A DNA stretch of 64,000 bases from Achromobacter anxifer (GTDB lineage Bacteria; Pseudomonadota; Gammaproteobacteria; Burkholderiales; Burkholderiaceae_B): contig NZ_CAHLAR010000002.1 in assembly GCF_903652925.1 (NCBI RefSeq), positions 1 through 64,000 on the forward strand, read 5' to 3'. Under the pieces are notes generated by a model, which did no database searches, was not told the origin of the DNA, and was given only the letters and a program-made list of their open reading frames with translations. Position 1 is the first letter of the stretch; the number at the start of each line of letters is the position of its first letter. The translations under genes were made by a program, and so were the position numbers. Positions 17,744 through 26,404 of this stretch are shown one piece after another.

Positions 17744-18853
17744 CTACTCCTTGTAGGCGTAGATTTCGTAGCCGTTCTGCTCGACCAGCGCATCGCGCCG
17801 CGCGTCGCGCAGGTCGCTCTCGACCATTTCCTTGACCAGCTGCGCGAACGAGGTGCGCGGCGACCAGCCCAGCTTCTCGCGCGCCTTGGTCGGATCGCCC
17901 AGCAGGGTCTCGACCTCGGTCGGGCGGAAGTAGCGCGGATCCACCCGGACGATGACCTGGCCCGGCTTGATGTCATGCACCGGCGAGAACAGCACGGTGG
18001 CGGTCTCTTCCAGGCCTTCGCCTTCCCAGGCCAGCAGGATGCCCAGCTCGCGCGCGGCGGTGTTGATGAACTCGCGCACGCTGTACTGCATGCCGGTGGC
18101 GATGACGTAGTCCTCCGGCGTGTCCTGCTGCAGCATCAGCCACTGCATTTCGACGTAGTCGCGGGCATGGCCCCAGTCGCGCAGGGCGGACAGATTGCCC
18201 AGGTACAGGCATTCCTGCAGCCCGAGCACGATACGCGCCAGGCCGCGGGTGATCTTGCGGGTCACGAAGGTCTCGCCGCGCTTGGGCGATTCGTGGTTGA
18301 ACAGGATGCCGTTGCAGGCGTACATGCCATAGGCTTCGCGGTAGTTCACGCTGATCCAGTAGGCGTACAGCTTGGCGGCCGCATAGGGGCTGCGCGGATA
18401 GAACGGGGTGGTTTCCTTCTGCGGCGTTTCCTGCACCAGGCCATAGAGTTCCGACGTGGACGCCTGGTAGAAGCGGGCCTTGTTCTCCAGCTTCAGGATA
18501 CGGATGGCTTCCAGAAGGCGCAGCGTGCCCAGGCCGTCGGCATTGGCTGTGTACTCGGGCTCCTCGAACGAGACGCCGACATGGCTTTGGGCGGCCAGGT
18601 TGTAGATCTCGTCGGGCTGCACCGACTGCACGATGCGGATCAGGCTGCAAGAGTCGGTCATATCGCCGTGATGCAGGACGAAATTGCGGGGCTGGTCGTG
18701 CGGATCCTGGTAAAGATGGTCGATCCGGGCGGTATTGAACAGCGAAGCGCGCCGCTTGATGCCGTGGACCTCATAGCCCTTGGCCAGCAGAAACTCCGCC
18801 AGATAGGCCCCGTCTTGGCCGGTGACGCCGGTAATCAGTGCCCGTTTTGGCAT
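17744..18853 (-). CDS. gmd: GDP-mannose 4,6-dehydratase
   Basis: A 369-residue NADP-dependent dehydratase converting GDP-D-mannose to GDP-4-keto-6-deoxy-D-mannose. Motifs are [36 protein letters not shown], the catalytic STSELYG and [11 protein letters not shown], and [16 protein letters not shown]. All catalytic residues are present and the length is as expected. I chose the Met at 18853 with AAGGA upstream; the reading frame extends 19 residues further without similarity. It follows the VanZ-like gene by 10 bases and precedes fcl. Confidence 0.96.
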   Translation of the reverse strand: MPKRALITGVTGQDGAYLAEFLLAKGYEVHGIKRRASLFNTARIDHLYQDPHDQPRNFVLHHGDMTDSCSLIRIVQSVQPDEIYNLAAQSHVGVSFEEPEYTANADGLGTLRLLEAIRILKLENKARFYQASTSELYGLVQETPQKETTPFYPRSPYAAAKLYAYWISVNYREAYGMYACNGILFNHESPKRGETFVTRKITRGLARIVLGLQECLYLGNLSALRDWGHARDYVEMQWLMLQQDTPEDYVIATGMQYSVREFINTAARELGILLAWEGEGLEETATVLFSPVHDIKPGQVIVRVDPRYFRPTEVETLLGDPTKAREKLGWSPRTSFAQLVKEMVESDLRDARRDALVEQNGYEIYAYKE

Positions 18854-18863
18854 GGTTGTATCC

Positions 18864-19226
18864 TTAAGACTTAGTAACTGCACGAAAGGAGCCGAAGGCT
18901 GCGGTACCAATGTGCAATGAGATTACTGTTGCACCAGCCGCGGAGATATCGGCCAAAAGGTCTAATAAATCAGCCTGTCGATACGGAAAAAAGGACTGGA
19001 TTGCTTCATCCAGCGCGCCCAGGGCCGTGGCCCCCAGCAGGGCCACCAGCGCCGGGCGCCGGTTGACCGAGAAATAGATCAAGCTAGTCAGGAAGGCGTA
19101 AGCCGCAAGATGCAGACGCTTGTCGCCAAACGCATCCGACATCTCGGCGGCCAGGCCCGGCAGGTTGCCCACCGTTATCAGGACGGCGAAGAACACCGCC
19201 GCCAGGGGCAGGCAGATCCGCGCCAT
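18864..19226 (-). CDS. VanZ-like small membrane protein
   Basis: A 120-residue membrane protein with about three to four hydrophobic segments ([54 protein letters not shown]). The Lys-Arg-Leu-His followed by an Ala-Tyr helix, then [20 protein letters not shown], is the typical VanZ-like pattern. The domain is common in polysaccharide and teicoplanin-resistance contexts but its biochemical role is unknown. The chosen Met at 19226 follows the palindromic element; the longer frame to 19346 would translate that repeat and overlap manC. The gene lies between manC and gmd on the same strand, so it is probably cotranscribed. Confidence 0.75.
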   Translation of the reverse strand: MARICLPLAAVFFAVLITVGNLPGLAAEMSDAFGDKRLHLAAYAFLTSLIYFSVNRRPALVALLGATALGALDEAIQSFFPYRQADLLDLLADISAAGATVISLHIGTAAFGSFRAVTKS

Positions 19227-19241
19227 GCCGGGCCGCCAGAA

Positions 19242-19332
19242 GGGGTCCCTTTCGCCGCCGGGCAGCCCCAAGGCGAAAGACGCCCCCTCGGGGGGCAGCA
19301 AGCGCGCGGAGCGCGCGCGGCGTGGGGACCCC
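19242..19332. repeat. GC-rich intergenic palindromic element at the manC stop
   Basis: About 91 bases bounded by inverted ends GGGGTCCC (19242-19249) and GGGACCCC (19325-19332). Inside is a smaller hairpin, GCCCCC-TC-GGGGGGC, and a run of alternating GCGC. Elements of this general look (a CCCCCTCGGGGGGC core with GC-rich arms) recur in intergenic DNA of Alcaligenaceae, from general knowledge. The right end abuts the manC stop codon exactly. It fills nearly the whole gap between manC and the VanZ-like gene, and could attenuate or stabilise the transcript. Confidence 0.65.
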
Positions 19333-20763
19333 TCATACTCGGCCATACATGTCCTGGAATCTGACGATGTCGTCCTCGCCCAGATAGGCCCCCGACTGCA
19401 CCTCGATGATCTCCAGGGGGATCTTCCCGGGGTTCTCCAGGCTGTGGATCTCGCCCAGCGGGATGTAGGTCGACTGGTTCTCCGTCAGCAGGTACTGCTT
19501 GTCGCCGTTGTAGATGCGCGCCGTGCCCGACACCACGATCCAGTGCTCGGCGCGGTGGTGGTGCATCTGCGAGGACAGGCGCGCGCCGGGTTTCACCGTG
19601 ATGCGCTTGACCTGGTAGCGCGGTCCCTGGCCCACCGAGTCGTAGGACCCCCAGGGCCGCTGCACCTCGCGGTGATGGTTGAGCTCCGAACGGTGCTGCG
19701 TCTTGAAGACCTCGACCAGCCGCTTGACGTCCTGCGAGCGCGATTTGTGCGCCACGAGAACCGCGTCGGCGGTTTCGATCACGACGATGTCGTCCAGGCC
19801 CACCGAGGCGACCAGCCGGCTGGTGGAATGGATCAGGCAGTTGCGTGAGTCTTCCAGCATGACGTCGCCCGTGGTGGAGTTGCCTTCCACCGTCTTCTGG
19901 GCGATGCCCCAGACCGCGTCCCAGGCGCCCACGTCGCTCCACGAGGCCGACAGCGGGATGACCACGGCGCTGTCGGTGCGTTCCATGATGGCGTAGTCCA
20001 TCGAGTCGCTGGGGCAGGCCTCGAAGGACGGACCGTCCAGGTGGAACAGCGAGTTCTCGCCATGGCCGATGGCCACCGCGGCCTGCACCTGTTCCAGCAT
20101 CTTGGGCGCCAGGCGCGCCATTTCGGACAGGAACACCGAGGCCTGGAAGGCGAACATGCCGCTGTTCCAGTAGTAACCGCCGGCGTCGATGAAGCGCTGC
20201 GCTACCTCGGGCGAGGGCTTTTCGACGAAGCGCCGCACGCGGCGCGCGGGGCCCATCGCGCCGGGCTCGTCCGCCTGGATGTAGCCGTAGCCGCTGAGCG
20301 GCGCCGTGGGCGTGATCCCGAACGTGACCAGCGCGCCCTGCAGGGCGGCCTGGTAGGCCTCGGCGAAGGCGGCGCGCAGCACTTCGCCGTCCTCCAGCAC
20401 GTGGTCCGACGGCATGATGAGCATGACGGGGTCTTCGCCGTCGCGCATGGCGCGCAGGGTGGCGGCGGCGATGGCCGGCGCCGTGTTGCGGGCGTAGGGC
20501 TCCAGGATGACCTCGACGTCCTTGATGCCCAGTTCCTGCGCCTGCTCCGCCGCGATGTAACGATGCGCGTCGTTGCAGACCAGCGTGGGGCGGGCCTCGG
20601 CGCCGGCCGATCCCAGCCGCAGCAGCGTGTTCTGCAACAGGCTGCGGTCATCGGTCAAACGGATGAACTGCTTCGGCAGCAGTTCGCGCGACAAGGGCCA
20701 CAGGCGCGAGCCTGAACCGCCGCAGAGGATGACTGCCCGGTAGGGGGGAGGTGGGTTGGTCAT
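19333..20763 (-). CDS. manC: mannose-1-phosphate guanylyltransferase / mannose-6-phosphate isomerase
   Basis: A 476-residue bifunctional type II enzyme. The N-terminal nucleotidyltransferase domain has AVILCGGSGSRLWPLSRELL followed by PKQF near residues 12-35, and VIPLSASWSDVGAWDAVWGI near 280. The C-terminal cupin isomerase domain has RPWGSYDSVGQGPRYQVKRI, MHHHRAEHWIVVSGTA and NPGKIPLEIIEVQSG. It makes mannose-6-phosphate from fructose-6-phosphate and GDP-mannose from mannose-1-phosphate, feeding Gmd. I chose the ATG at 20763, seven bases after AAGGAG, over the in-frame GTG at 20772. The start lies close to the gmm stop, indicating coupling. Confidence 0.95.
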   Translation of the reverse strand: MTNPPPPYRAVILCGGSGSRLWPLSRELLPKQFIRLTDDRSLLQNTLLRLGSAGAEARPTLVCNDAHRYIAAEQAQELGIKDVEVILEPYARNTAPAIAAATLRAMRDGEDPVMLIMPSDHVLEDGEVLRAAFAEAYQAALQGALVTFGITPTAPLSGYGYIQADEPGAMGPARRVRRFVEKPSPEVAQRFIDAGGYYWNSGMFAFQASVFLSEMARLAPKMLEQVQAAVAIGHGENSLFHLDGPSFEACPSDSMDYAIMERTDSAVVIPLSASWSDVGAWDAVWGIAQKTVEGNSTTGDVMLEDSRNCLIHSTSRLVASVGLDDIVVIETADAVLVAHKSRSQDVKRLVEVFKTQHRSELNHHREVQRPWGSYDSVGQGPRYQVKRITVKPGARLSSQMHHHRAEHWIVVSGTARIYNGDKQYLLTENQSTYIPLGEIHSLENPGKIPLEIIEVQSGAYLGEDDIVRFQDMYGRV

Positions 20764-20768
20764 GGCGC

Positions 20769-21278
20769 TCACTCCTTGAAGTAGGCCTGGGTGTAGGGGT
20801 GCACGCCGGGATCGGCGGCGATGGCTTGCGCGGAGGCCCAGCGGTAGCTGCGGTGCTGGGCCTGGGGCAGGCTGGAAATGTCCAAGGAAAGCTCGGCCTC
20901 ATAGGCGAGGACGACGTAATGGGTGGAGCGTCCGGCTTCACCCGCAAAATTGGTGCCGTAGAAGTGCTCGTACACGCCGCGCGGGGTCCAGGCCAGCTCG
21001 GTGACCGGAACGCCCAACTCGTCGCGGGCGATGCGGCGTAAGGCCTCGCGCAGCGTCTCGTTCTTGCGGATGCGGCCGCCCGGCACGAACCAGGCGCCCT
21101 GGGCCGGCGGGTTGGAGCGCAGCCCGGTCAGGTAACGGCCGTTGGCGTCGCGCAGCAGCAGGTCGATGGACACCAGGGGCAGCATCTCCACCGCCTGGCG
21201 GAATTCCGCCTGCGCCAGCACGCCGTCGCGCGCCGCGGCGCGCCGCCGCTCGGGCCAGCCAAGAGGTTTAGTAGACAT
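20769..21278 (-). CDS. gmm: GDP-mannose mannosyl hydrolase (Nudix)
   Basis: A 169-residue Nudix-family protein. The Nudix-like box GGRIRKNETLREALRRIARD followed by ELG (residues about 66-90) lacks the canonical REUxEE glutamate pattern. That absence is a known property of GDP-mannose hydrolases, which act by substitution at sugar C1. PQ-rich YEHFYGTNFAGEAGRSTHYV is also typical of Gmm/WcaH. It hydrolyses GDP-mannose to GDP and mannose and may balance GDP-mannose and GDP-fucose pools. It overlaps wcaJ by 11 bases and sits directly upstream of manC. Confidence 0.9.
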   Translation of the reverse strand: MSTKPLGWPERRRAAARDGVLAQAEFRQAVEMLPLVSIDLLLRDANGRYLTGLRSNPPAQGAWFVPGGRIRKNETLREALRRIARDELGVPVTELAWTPRGVYEHFYGTNFAGEAGRSTHYVVLAYEAELSLDISSLPQAQHRSYRWASAQAIAADPGVHPYTQAYFKE

Positions 21279-22677
21279 TGCGGCCCGTCCATCCCGATAC
21301 CGCCGTGCGGGCGATGATCTGCAGGTCCATCCGGAACGTCCAGTGCTGGATGTAATAGATGTCGTGCTCGACCCGGTCGCTCATCTTGCGCAGCGTGTCC
21401 GTCTGTCCGCGCAGGCCGTTGACCTGCGCCCATCCCGTGATCCCGGGCTTGACCCGGTGGCGCATCATGTAGCGCTGCACCAGGTCCTTGTACATTTCGT
21501 TGTGTTCCAGCGCGTGCGGCCTGGGACCGACCACCGACATATCGCCCATCAGCACATTCAGGAACTGCGGCAGCTCATCCAGGCTGGTGCGCCGCAGGAA
21601 GCCGCCGATGCGGGTGATGCGGGCATCGTTGCGCGTGGCCTGGGTGACCACGCCATGCTCCTGGTGCACGGTCATTGTGCGGAACTTGTAGACATGGAAG
21701 ACCTTGCCGTCCACGCCCAGCCGCGGCTGGGTGAAGAACACGGGGCCGCGCGAGGTCACTTTCACCAGGAAGGCCACGGTCAGCATCACGGGCGACAGGC
21801 CGATCAGCGCGCAGAAGGCGAAGCTGCGGTCGAAGATTTCCTTGGCCAGGCCGCGCACGCCGGCGGCGGGCAGGCTGTTGAGCTGGATGGCGGGCAGCCC
21901 CAGGAATTCGCCTATGCGGTGCCCCAGCAACTGGATGGACATCACATCGGGAATCCAGCGGATATCCACCAGGTCGTTGCGCAAGTGATATAGGACTTCG
22001 CGCAGCTCCTGGCCCGCCTCCATCGGCAGGACGATCCAGATCTCCCGGACATTGTGCTCATGCACGAAGGCATGCAGCTCATCCAGGTTGTGCAGGCGGC
22101 GCACCTGCGGCGGCAGGTTTTCATGAGGTTCGGCGTAGATGCCAGACACCTCGTAGCCCGCGCCGCGGTAGCGCTCGACGCGCCGCCACAGGTCGTGGCC
22201 GAGCGCGCCGAAACCCACCAGCAGCACGCGCTTGCGGTCCATGCCGCGGTCGCGCGCGGCGCCCAGCACGGCGTAGACCGCAATGCGCAGGCCGGCCAGC
22301 GTCAGCGCCGACATGCCGAACCACGTAGCCGCCCAAAGGCGGGATATCGCCGCGGTCTGGTGCATGAGAAAACTGACGCAGATGCCCAGCGCGAACACCA
22401 GGGCCCAGGCCGCCAGGCTGCGCACCACCAGATCGGTCAGCAGCCGGCCGCGCCACGATACATATAGACGGAAGGCCGGAAAGATGGCGACCACGCCCAG
22501 GCCGCACAGATAGACCAGGAACAGGTGGATCTGCGGAGGATCCGCCAGCGCCTCGTCCGAGAATTTCAAGCCGGTGGCAGTCAGGCCGCAAGTGATCACG
22601 ATCGCGGCGTCGAGCAAGCGGTAGAGATAGCTTGCCCCGCTGAATCTAGACGACGTGTCCGTTTGGGACGGGTCCAT
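21268..22677 (-). CDS. wcaJ: undecaprenyl-phosphate glucose phosphotransferase WcaJ
   Basis: A 469-residue polyprenyl-phosphate hexose-1-phosphate transferase. Four N-terminal membrane helices lie within about residues 20-125. A CoA-binding-like Rossmann segment follows (VLLVGFGALGHDLWRRVERY, near 150). The C-terminal catalytic domain begins near 265: KEIFDRSFAFCALIGLSPVM, RGPVFFTQPRLGVDGKVFHV, YKFRTM, RTSLDELPQFLNVLMGDMSV, GPRPHA, KPGITGWAQVNGLRGQTDTL. The domain order and length fit WcaJ rather than the short WbaP-like catalytic-only forms. It starts repeat-unit assembly by transferring sugar-1-phosphate to undecaprenyl phosphate in the inner membrane. The first gene of the minus-strand operon, it has AGGAG before the chosen ATG; the longer frame to 22737 is unlikely. 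Confidence 0.94.
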   Translation of the reverse strand: MDPSQTDTSSRFSGASYLYRLLDAAIVITCGLTATGLKFSDEALADPPQIHLFLVYLCGLGVVAIFPAFRLYVSWRGRLLTDLVVRSLAAWALVFALGICVSFLMHQTAAISRLWAATWFGMSALTLAGLRIAVYAVLGAARDRGMDRKRVLLVGFGALGHDLWRRVERYRGAGYEVSGIYAEPHENLPPQVRRLHNLDELHAFVHEHNVREIWIVLPMEAGQELREVLYHLRNDLVDIRWIPDVMSIQLLGHRIGEFLGLPAIQLNSLPAAGVRGLAKEIFDRSFAFCALIGLSPVMLTVAFLVKVTSRGPVFFTQPRLGVDGKVFHVYKFRTMTVHQEHGVVTQATRNDARITRIGGFLRRTSLDELPQFLNVLMGDMSVVGPRPHALEHNEMYKDLVQRYMMRHRVKPGITGWAQVNGLRGQTDTLRKMSDRVEHDIYYIQHWTFRMDLQIIARTAVSGWTGRNVY

Positions 22678-22765
22678 CGCGCACTCCTGTTCGTGGGGAG
22701 CCGCCGTGCGGAGGACAAAAACTGTGCACTGCCGCAAAGCATGTGGCTACCGACAAAATCTTATT

Positions 22766-22782
22766 GAGTGCGGCACGCACTC
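22766..22782. promoter_or_regulatory. inverted repeat in the divergent wcaJ/wza control region
   Basis: GAGTGCG-GCA-CGCACTC, perfect seven-base arms with a three-base loop. It lies almost centrally in the 242-base gap between the divergent wcaJ and wza starts, at a spot from which one regulator could control both arms. A dyad of this kind could be an operator. The regulator is unknown; the nearby LuxR-type proteins are candidates by context only. Confidence 0.45.
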
Positions 22783-22919
22783 GAAACCTCCAAACGATGT
22801 AGGAGAAGGCTTAGGACATCCGTCGAATGTGCGGGGCTGGGAAAAGAGAGTGGAATGTCGCAACCCGTTACGCATCGGGCTCACTCCAAGCAACGAAGTC
22901 ATTCACAAGTGGATTTGCC

Positions 22920-24056
22920 ATGACGACATTTTTCGGAACGTTGAGCCGAGCCATAGCCGCTATCGCGCTCGTGTCCTCGCTGGGCGCTTGCGCCTTGTCT
23001 CCCGGTATGACCTTTGACGCCAATCAGCTCGCGGATCCGCTGGATCCGAACTCGAAGGCGGTGATCAAGGAAATCACGCCGTCGCTGGTGCTCGATGACC
23101 AGCGCGCTCGCGACGCATTGCTCGACAACGAAGGCGTCGACAAGCTCTACGGCAAGTCCGGACCCTATCTCATCGGACCGGGAGACATCCTCTCGATCGT
23201 CGTATGGGATCACCCCGAGCTCGTCCTTCCGACGCAAACCTACGCCATCGGGACAGGGGTAACGGAACTAGCCATCGGGGATACCGCCTCGGGCATTCCG
23301 GGCTATACGGTTTCATCCACTGGATATATCCAATTTCCCTATGCGGGACTGCTGAAAGTGGCGGGGTTGACGGAACTTCAGGCGCGCAATCTCATAGTCA
23401 ATAGTTCAAGCAAGTACATCCAGGATCCGCAGATCACCGTACGCGTTCTGGGATATCGCAGCAAGCGCGTTTACGTGGATGGCGAAGTCAAGACGCCAGG
23501 CGCGATCGCGATCAACGATATCCCGATGACCCTGTTGGAAGCCGTCAACAGGGCCGGAGGCATTCTGCCCACGGGCGATCGCAGCGCGGTCTACGTGATC
23601 CGGGAAGGCCGCCGCACCCGCGTGAATGTGCCGGCCTTGATCGAGCGCGGCCAGGACTTGAATCAAGTGCTGCTGAAGTCGGGCGACATCGTGAGGGTCA
23701 CGCCGCGCGACGACAGCAAGATTTTCGTGATGGGCGAAGTCACGGTGCCTACGACCGCGGTGATGCGTGATGGACGCATGTCGCTGACCGAGGCGCTGGG
23801 CCTGGCGGGAGGACCCAGCCAGATGACCTCGAATCCCTCGCAGATATTCGTCGTGCGCAGTACGGAGAACGCAATGCCGCTGGTGTTCCACCTGAATGCA
23901 AACTCGCCGCAGAACCTCGCGGTAGGCGAGAAGTTCGAGTTGCAACCCAAAGACGTCGTGTTCGTCGATTCGGCCGGCCTGGTGCGGTGGAACCGCTTCA
24001 TAAGCAACCTGTTGCCGAGCACGCAGACGGTACAGACCGTGAATTCCATCAAGTAG
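22920..24056 (+). CDS. wza: outer-membrane polysaccharide export protein Wza
   Basis: A 378-residue lipoprotein. The signal peptide ends at LGAC with the lipidated Cys at residue 24. A poly-export (PES) domain follows: YLIGPGDILSIVVWDHPELV near residue 80, then SLBB-type ligand domains such as KRVYVDGEVKTPGAIAINDI and KIFVMGEVTVPTTAVMRDGR. A C-terminal amphipathic segment that would form the octameric outer-membrane pore ends the protein. The chosen ATG at 22920 begins the signal peptide; the longer frame to 22827 adds residues without signal character. First gene of the plus-strand arm, followed by wzc. Confidence 0.95.
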   Translation: MTTFFGTLSRAIAAIALVSSLGACALSPGMTFDANQLADPLDPNSKAVIKEITPSLVLDDQRARDALLDNEGVDKLYGKSGPYLIGPGDILSIVVWDHPELVLPTQTYAIGTGVTELAIGDTASGIPGYTVSSTGYIQFPYAGLLKVAGLTELQARNLIVNSSSKYIQDPQITVRVLGYRSKRVYVDGEVKTPGAIAINDIPMTLLEAVNRAGGILPTGDRSAVYVIREGRRTRVNVPALIERGQDLNQVLLKSGDIVRVTPRDDSKIFVMGEVTVPTTAVMRDGRMSLTEALGLAGGPSQMTSNPSQIFVVRSTENAMPLVFHLNANSPQNLAVGEKFELQPKDVVFVDSAGLVRWNRFISNLLPSTQTVQTVNSIK

Positions 24057-24081
24057 TTCGCCTCAACCCCACGCCTTTGGG

Positions 24082-24104
24082 GGCGCCGCGAGCAAGGCGG
24101 CGCC
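24082..24104 (+). terminator. hairpin between wza and wzc (possible attenuator)
   Basis: GGCGCCGC, seven-base loop GAGCAAG, GCGGCGCC: a perfect eight-pair GC stem followed by TTCTCTT. It lies 25 bases after the wza stop and 17 bases before the wzc ATG, immediately upstream of the wzc ribosome-binding site. It could reduce transcription into wzc, cap the 3' end of a wza-only transcript, or affect translation start. Confidence 0.55.
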
Positions 24105-24121
24105 TTCTCTTGGAGAGCTGC

Positions 24122-26383
24122 ATGTCGTTGCCCATCGAATCGTTCGAGCCGTCCGTGCCGGCTCGCCAGCAGGAAACGCCGCTGTCGTCCCATGTGGACG
24201 CCATCTTTTCCAACCGGTGGATGATCATCGCGATCACTCTGCTCGCATTATTGGGAGCCCTGACTTATGTGATGGTCACGCCGAAGGTGTACTCGGCGGA
24301 CATCATCGTGCAGGTGGAAGAGGAAATGCCCCAGGGCCAGAGCCGCAGCCTGCTCGGCGACGTGTCCTCCATGTTCGACACCAAGGCCGAAACCTCGGGT
24401 GAAATGGAAGTGCTGCGGTCGCGCATGGTGGTCGGCCCGGCCGTCGACAAGTTCCTGCTGTACATCCAGGCCAAGCCGCGCTATTTCCCGGTGATCGGCG
24501 AATGGCTGGCGCAGCGCTATGAAAGCCTGCCGTATCCTTCCAGCCTGCCGCGCGGCGGCTATGCCTGGGGCGGCGAAGCCATCGCGATCTCGCAGCTGGA
24601 CGTGCCCAACGAATGGCTGGGCAAGCCCTTTCGCGTGACCACGCTGGGCGAAGGGAACTACACCCTGACCGACAAGTTCACGGGCGCCACGTTCAACGGC
24701 ACGGTCGGCAAGCCCGAGCACTTCCGGCTGCCTGGCGGCGGCGCCATGGATGTGCACATCGATGCGCTGACCGGACGTCCGGGCACCGAATTCACGGTGT
24801 CGCGCAGCTCGCGTCTGGCGGCGATCGAGGACGTGCAGTCGCGCCTGGGCATCTTCGAGCGCGGCCGCACCTCGGGCGTGATCGGCGTCACGCTGGAGGG
24901 CAACGATCCCGCGCTGACCACCGCCGTGCTGAACCAGATCGGCCAGGAGTACGTGCAGCAGAACGTCAACCGCAAGTCTGCGCAGGCGGAGAAGTCGCTG
25001 GTCTTTCTTGAACAGCAACTGCCGATACTCAAGGGCGAGCTGGACGCCGCCGAAACCAAGTACAACGCCCTGCGCAACAAGCGCGGCACCATCGACCTGA
25101 GCGAAGAGGCCAAGCTGATCCTGGCGCAATCGGTGGACGCGCAGACCAAGGTGATGGAACTGCGTTCCAAGCGCCAGGAACTGATCACGCGTTTTGCTCC
25201 CACCCATCCCAGTATCGTGGCCATCGACCGCCAGATCGCCGGCCTGACCGGGGACGTGAACCGCATCGGCAACAACATCAAGCAATTGCCTGACCTGGAA
25301 CAGGACGTGGTGCGCCTGGTGCGCGACGTGCGCGTCAACACCGAGCTCTACACGGCGCTGCTGAACAACGCCCAGCAGCTGCGCCTGATCCGCGCCGGCA
25401 AGGTGGGCAACGTGCGCATCCTGGACCAGGCCGTGCAGCCCGACAAGCCCGTGCGTCCCAAGGCCGCCATCATCATCGGCGTGGCGACCGCCTTCGGCCT
25501 GATCTTCGGCCTGCTGTGCGCCTTCGTGCGCAACGCCCTGTTCGGCGGCCTGTCCGAGCCCGAGGACGTCGAGCGCCATACCGGCTTGCCGGTGCTGGCC
25601 GCCATTCCGTATAGCGACATGCAGGACAAGCTGTGGCGGCGCAGTCGGCGCAAGAACGCCAGCGTGCCCGCGCTGCTGGCCCAGAGCCAGGGCAATGCCC
25701 CTCCCATAGAAAGCCTGCGGTCCTTCCGCAACGTGCTGCAGGCTTCGCTGCGCCAGTCGGCCAACAACATGGTCATGTTCACGGGACCGGTGGCCGGCGT
25801 GGGAAAGTCCTTCCTGTCCGCGAATTTCGCCTTCATCCAGGGCGGCGTGGGCAAGCGGGTGCTGCTGATCGACGCTGACTTCCGCAAGGGCCAGCTCAAC
25901 CGCTACTTCGGCGTGCCCAAGGAGGATGGCCTGTTCGAAGTGCTGTCGGGCACGATACCGCTGACCCAGGTGCGCAAGCACAGCGTGTCCGAAGGCGTGG
26001 ATTTCATTGCCACCGGCGCGGTCACCTTCGATCCCTCGGAGCTGCTGGCCTCTCCGGTGTTCGGCGAAACCCTGCGCGAACTGGCTTCGCAGTACGACAT
26101 GGTGATCCTGGACACGGCGCCCGTGCTGTCGTCGCCGGACGCGGCCGTGGTCGGCACGCATGCCGCCGCCGTGATGGTGGTGGTGCGTTCCGGCATGAAC
26201 ACGGTGGGCGAAATCCGCGAGACGGCCAAGCGCCTGATCCAGGCGGGCGCGCCCGTGGACGGCGTGCTGTTCAACGGTCTCAAGCTCATGCCGGAACGCT
26301 TCGGCTTCCGGTCCAAGTACGGCAGTTACCGCTACTCCCGTGCGGCGTATTACGGCGATTTCAAACAGAACGGCCCTAAATAA
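24122..26383 (+). CDS. wzc: tyrosine autokinase / polysaccharide co-polymerase Wzc
   Basis: A 753-residue polysaccharide co-polymerase of the Wzc (PCP-2a) type. The N-terminal membrane helix (MIIAITLLALLGALTYVMV, near 38-55) is followed by a long periplasmic, partly coiled-coil domain. A second membrane helix (AAIIIGVATAFGLIFGLLCA) lies near 450. The cytoplasmic BY-kinase domain carries Walker A GPVAGVGKSF near 555, Walker A' LLIDADFRKG near 580 and Walker B VILDTAP near 660. A Tyr-rich tail with five Tyr in KYGSYRYSRAAYYG supplies autophosphorylation sites. GGAGAG precedes the ATG at 24122. It works with Wza in export. A partner Wzb phosphatase is not encoded in this window. Confidence 0.95.
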   Translation: MSLPIESFEPSVPARQQETPLSSHVDAIFSNRWMIIAITLLALLGALTYVMVTPKVYSADIIVQVEEEMPQGQSRSLLGDVSSMFDTKAETSGEMEVLRSRMVVGPAVDKFLLYIQAKPRYFPVIGEWLAQRYESLPYPSSLPRGGYAWGGEAIAISQLDVPNEWLGKPFRVTTLGEGNYTLTDKFTGATFNGTVGKPEHFRLPGGGAMDVHIDALTGRPGTEFTVSRSSRLAAIEDVQSRLGIFERGRTSGVIGVTLEGNDPALTTAVLNQIGQEYVQQNVNRKSAQAEKSLVFLEQQLPILKGELDAAETKYNALRNKRGTIDLSEEAKLILAQSVDAQTKVMELRSKRQELITRFAPTHPSIVAIDRQIAGLTGDVNRIGNNIKQLPDLEQDVVRLVRDVRVNTELYTALLNNAQQLRLIRAGKVGNVRILDQAVQPDKPVRPKAAIIIGVATAFGLIFGLLCAFVRNALFGGLSEPEDVERHTGLPVLAAIPYSDMQDKLWRRSRRKNASVPALLAQSQGNAPPIESLRSFRNVLQASLRQSANNMVMFTGPVAGVGKSFLSANFAFIQGGVGKRVLLIDADFRKGQLNRYFGVPKEDGLFEVLSGTIPLTQVRKHSVSEGVDFIATGAVTFDPSELLASPVFGETLRELASQYDMVILDTAPVLSSPDAAVVGTHAAAVMVVVRSGMNTVGEIRETAKRLIQAGAPVDGVLFNGLKLMPERFGFRSKYGSYRYSRAAYYGDFKQNGPK

Positions 26384-26404
26384 ACGCCACCCGGAGAAAC
26401 TGGC

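Noticed and set aside
9247-22920. RfaH ops/JUMPstart element for the exopolysaccharide operon
   Set aside because: I looked for GGCGGTAGC-like sequence upstream of wcaJ and wza and found none.
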